Assembly: GCA_947598825.1 (NCBI GenBank) | Contig: CANQFM010000021.1 | Location: 1 to 47,501, forward strand | Source: an uncultured Eisenbergiella sp. | GTDB lineage: Bacteria > Bacillota > Clostridia > Lachnospirales > Lachnospiraceae | Direction: 5' to 3' | DNA: 47,501 nucleotides | Shown: piece after piece, positions 46,063-47,501 of the stretch | How the letters are laid out: every line of letters starts with the position of its first letter | How positions within the stretch are numbered: position 1 is the first letter of the stretch | Program-made: the position numbers and the translations under genes | The notes under the pieces: generated by a model | Seen by the model: only the letters and a program-made list of their open reading frames with translations | Databases searched by the model: none | What the model was told of the DNA's origin: nothing

Positions 46063-47340
46063 TCACTCCTTTTGCCTCTTTTCATTGGCCCCGCCCCAGT
46101 CATAGATCATATTCGCTTCCATACCCTCTGCGGTATAGATCTTCTCCGCAAAACGGTAATTCATACGGGAGACCACGTTGGTATTGTCCGTGGCGATCCC
46201 ACTTACCATTGTATTCCAATAGACGATCTCATATTCCGTATGGGGATAATATTTCCCGACTTCATACCGGGGCACATACTCGATACAGCTTCGCTGCACG
46301 CCCAGATCCAGCATCGTCTGCCCCAGGATACGGATCGTACCCGTAGGCAGGGCAAGCCCGTCATTTTCCACATAGGAAAACATCCAGCCCTTTTCCGTGG
46401 GCTGAAACATAATGGCCTCCCTGGTCACCGGGATATAGGAATGTCCGTACCAGTAGTCCATCGTCTCGTTGATAAAGCTGTCCCGGATCGCGGTATAGTC
46501 CGCCGTCGTAATGAAGCCCTTGGCCGCCTCAAAATTCCCCGCTTCAAATTCATCAAACATGGGAGCAAAATACGCGCTCACCTCCGCCTGCTTATCCAGG
46601 CAGGCCAGAAGCTCCTCCGTCCCCGCCGCGCCCAGGGCCTTTGCCTGTTCCAGAAGAAAACGGTAGTCGTCCGCATGGGAAAGGCTTAAGTATACTTCCG
46701 GCGCCTGTATCACGCAGACCGATTCCACCGCCGGAAGATAAGCGGCCGGATCCGCCTTGGCAAGATCCAGCAGGCGCTGTGCAAACGACTGATATTGGGA
46801 AAAGGTCTCGCTGCCATCCAACCCGTCCAGCATGATGCGCGACTGTCCGCCGGGAGCCAGGACGCGGGATGCGCTGGCAGTCAGAAGCTCCAGCGCAGAA
46901 GGGTCTGCCGACGATCTGTCCAGCACTTCCAGGCACCGCTGCAGATCGGACAGCCCTGCCTGTTCTGCGTTCACCTTCTCCACCACTTCATTGAGGACCG
47001 TAGCGGTATAATTCTGCAAAAGGATCTGGGAACCGGTCGTCTCATAGCCGCGCAGCAATACGTCCTCCGCTTCCTGCACCTGCCCCTGAGCCATGAGATC
47101 GTCCGCCAGGCCGCGGTACGCCAGCTCGCTGGTCTCGTCTATGGTCAGCGCTTCCTCATAGGCCCCCCTGGCCTGCACATAATCCATCTCCGTCATATAG
47201 GAAGCGGCGCTGTCCAATATCCTTCCCAGCTTCGTCTGGGGAAGATTCCAATAAATCAGCGTACTGCCGATGCCGATCAGAATGACTGCGGCCGCAGCAC
47301 CGATTATCATACGTCTTCTCCTCGCTCTTCGTCTCCGCAT
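46063..47340 (-). CDS. TPR-like membrane-anchored protein, unknown function
   Basis: A 425-residue protein. A polybasic start (MRRRRARRRR) leads to one membrane helix (about 11-30), then an extracytoplasmic region with at least two tetratricopeptide-like helices (about 45-110: YVQARGAYEEALTIDETSELAYRGLADDLMAQG reads as a TPR, positions about 54-86). The rest is unlabelled, with a probable beta-rich end. The ATG at 47338-47340 has AAAGGGAG 9 bases upstream; an in-frame GTG 13 codons earlier has only a weak site. It is followed after 7 bases by the MATE gene. Function unknown; an adaptor role is only a guess. Confidence 0.75.
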   Translation of the reverse strand: MRRRRARRRRMIIGAAAAVILIGIGSTLIYWNLPQTKLGRILDSAASYMTEMDYVQARGAYEEALTIDETSELAYRGLADDLMAQGQVQEAEDVLLRGYETTGSQILLQNYTATVLNEVVEKVNAEQAGLSDLQRCLEVLDRSSADPSALELLTASASRVLAPGGQSRIMLDGLDGSETFSQYQSFAQRLLDLAKADPAAYLPAVESVCVIQAPEVYLSLSHADDYRFLLEQAKALGAAGTEELLACLDKQAEVSAYFAPMFDEFEAGNFEAAKGFITTADYTAIRDSFINETMDYWYGHSYIPVTREAIMFQPTEKGWMFSYVENDGLALPTGTIRILGQTMLDLGVQRSCIEYVPRYEVGKYYPHTEYEIVYWNTMVSGIATDNTNVVSRMNYRFAEKIYTAEGMEANMIYDWGGANEKRQKE

Positions 47341-47425
47341 CCCCTGCTGCTCCCTTTCCGTTTCAAAACAACAACCCACATCCGCGCAAAAAAGGAGCAG
47401 GCCTGCTGCCCCCTTTGCAAAAAAA

Positions 47426-47501
47426 TGGACTAGACGGGAGTCGAACCCGTGTCCAAAAGCCTATTCCCTGTCCTTCTACTATCATAGTCTGTTCATTCCG
47501 G
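47426..47501 (-). ncRNA. ssrA: tmRNA, 3' end (partial)
   Basis: On the minus strand the sequence reads ACTATGATAGTAGAAGGACA then GGGAATAGGCTTTTGGACAC, then a T-arm with stem ACGGG / CCCGT around TTCGACT, acceptor strand CTAGTCC and discriminator A; CCA is not encoded. This is the typical 3' half of clostridial tmRNA. Seven Ts follow directly (47425-47419) and serve as the terminator with the T-arm/acceptor stem. The 5' half and tag reading frame lie beyond the window. No tRNA with a proper anticodon arm fits the upstream part. Confidence 0.85.

Noticed and set aside
47426-47501. tRNA gene at the right edge
   Set aside because: The T-arm is present, but the upstream bases do not form an anticodon arm at tRNA distance; the order fits tmRNA.

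Overview
The window looks like chromosomal DNA of a Gram-positive clostridium of the Lachnospiraceae type. Evidence: the conserved Firmicutes block murE-priA-def-fmt-(peptidase)-rsmB-rlmN-prpC-prkC-rsgA, the secG-rnr-smpB block, a MurE with the DNPR motif of meso-diaminopimelate enzymes, a PASTA kinase, AGGAGG-type ribosome binding sites, sigma-A promoters with 17-bp spacers, and proteins whose closest look-alikes are gut clostridial. The DNA is clearly GC-rich. Nearly all genes lie on the minus strand; only the hybrid sensor kinase and the cation efflux gene are on the plus strand.

Left edge (1-6.5 kb): decayed or mobile-looking material. There is a frameshifted 3' gene remnant (possibly a sirtuin), a CPBP protease/TetR pair with a near-perfect promoter and operator, a short relic that resembles an acyltransferase/condensation domain, a large two-SBP hybrid histidine kinase, and a glycosyltransferase fused to a MarR-type DNA-binding domain.

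6.5-21.7 kb: housekeeping operons. One long transcript probably starts at the murE promoter (18.6 kb) and runs through DNA replication restart, N-terminal formyl-Met processing, rRNA methylation, PASTA kinase/phosphatase signalling and ribosome GTPase genes. Upstream of it, secG, rnr and smpB form a second unit with an internal terminator-like hairpin.

21.8-30.4 kb: the most unusual region. It is a complete oligopeptide-type ABC importer operon (lipoprotein, two permeases, two ATPases, then a small membrane protein), and three of its subunits carry non-standard architecture. The OppC-like permease has a seven-repeat RCC1 beta-propeller inserted in its first extracytoplasmic loop. The OppF-like ATPase has about 175 extra, largely helical residues between Walker A and the Q-loop. 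The binding lipoprotein appears circularly permuted. This is my best candidate for an undescribed system.

30.5-36.7 kb: cyclic-di-GMP and peptide metabolism. A 7TM-PAS-HD-GYP-GGDEF protein with an extra degenerate GGDEF lies next to a GGDEF-EAL protein whose gene overlaps an M3 oligoendopeptidase gene. 36.7-43.5 kb: enolase, a YtrA-type GntR/ABC-2-like transporter operon with a recognisable operator, and phosphoglycerate mutase. 43.5 kb to the end: a CDF cation efflux protein, a MATE transporter, a TPR-like membrane protein and the 3' end of tmRNA (ssrA). I saw no CRISPR array, insertion sequence, tRNA or rRNA.
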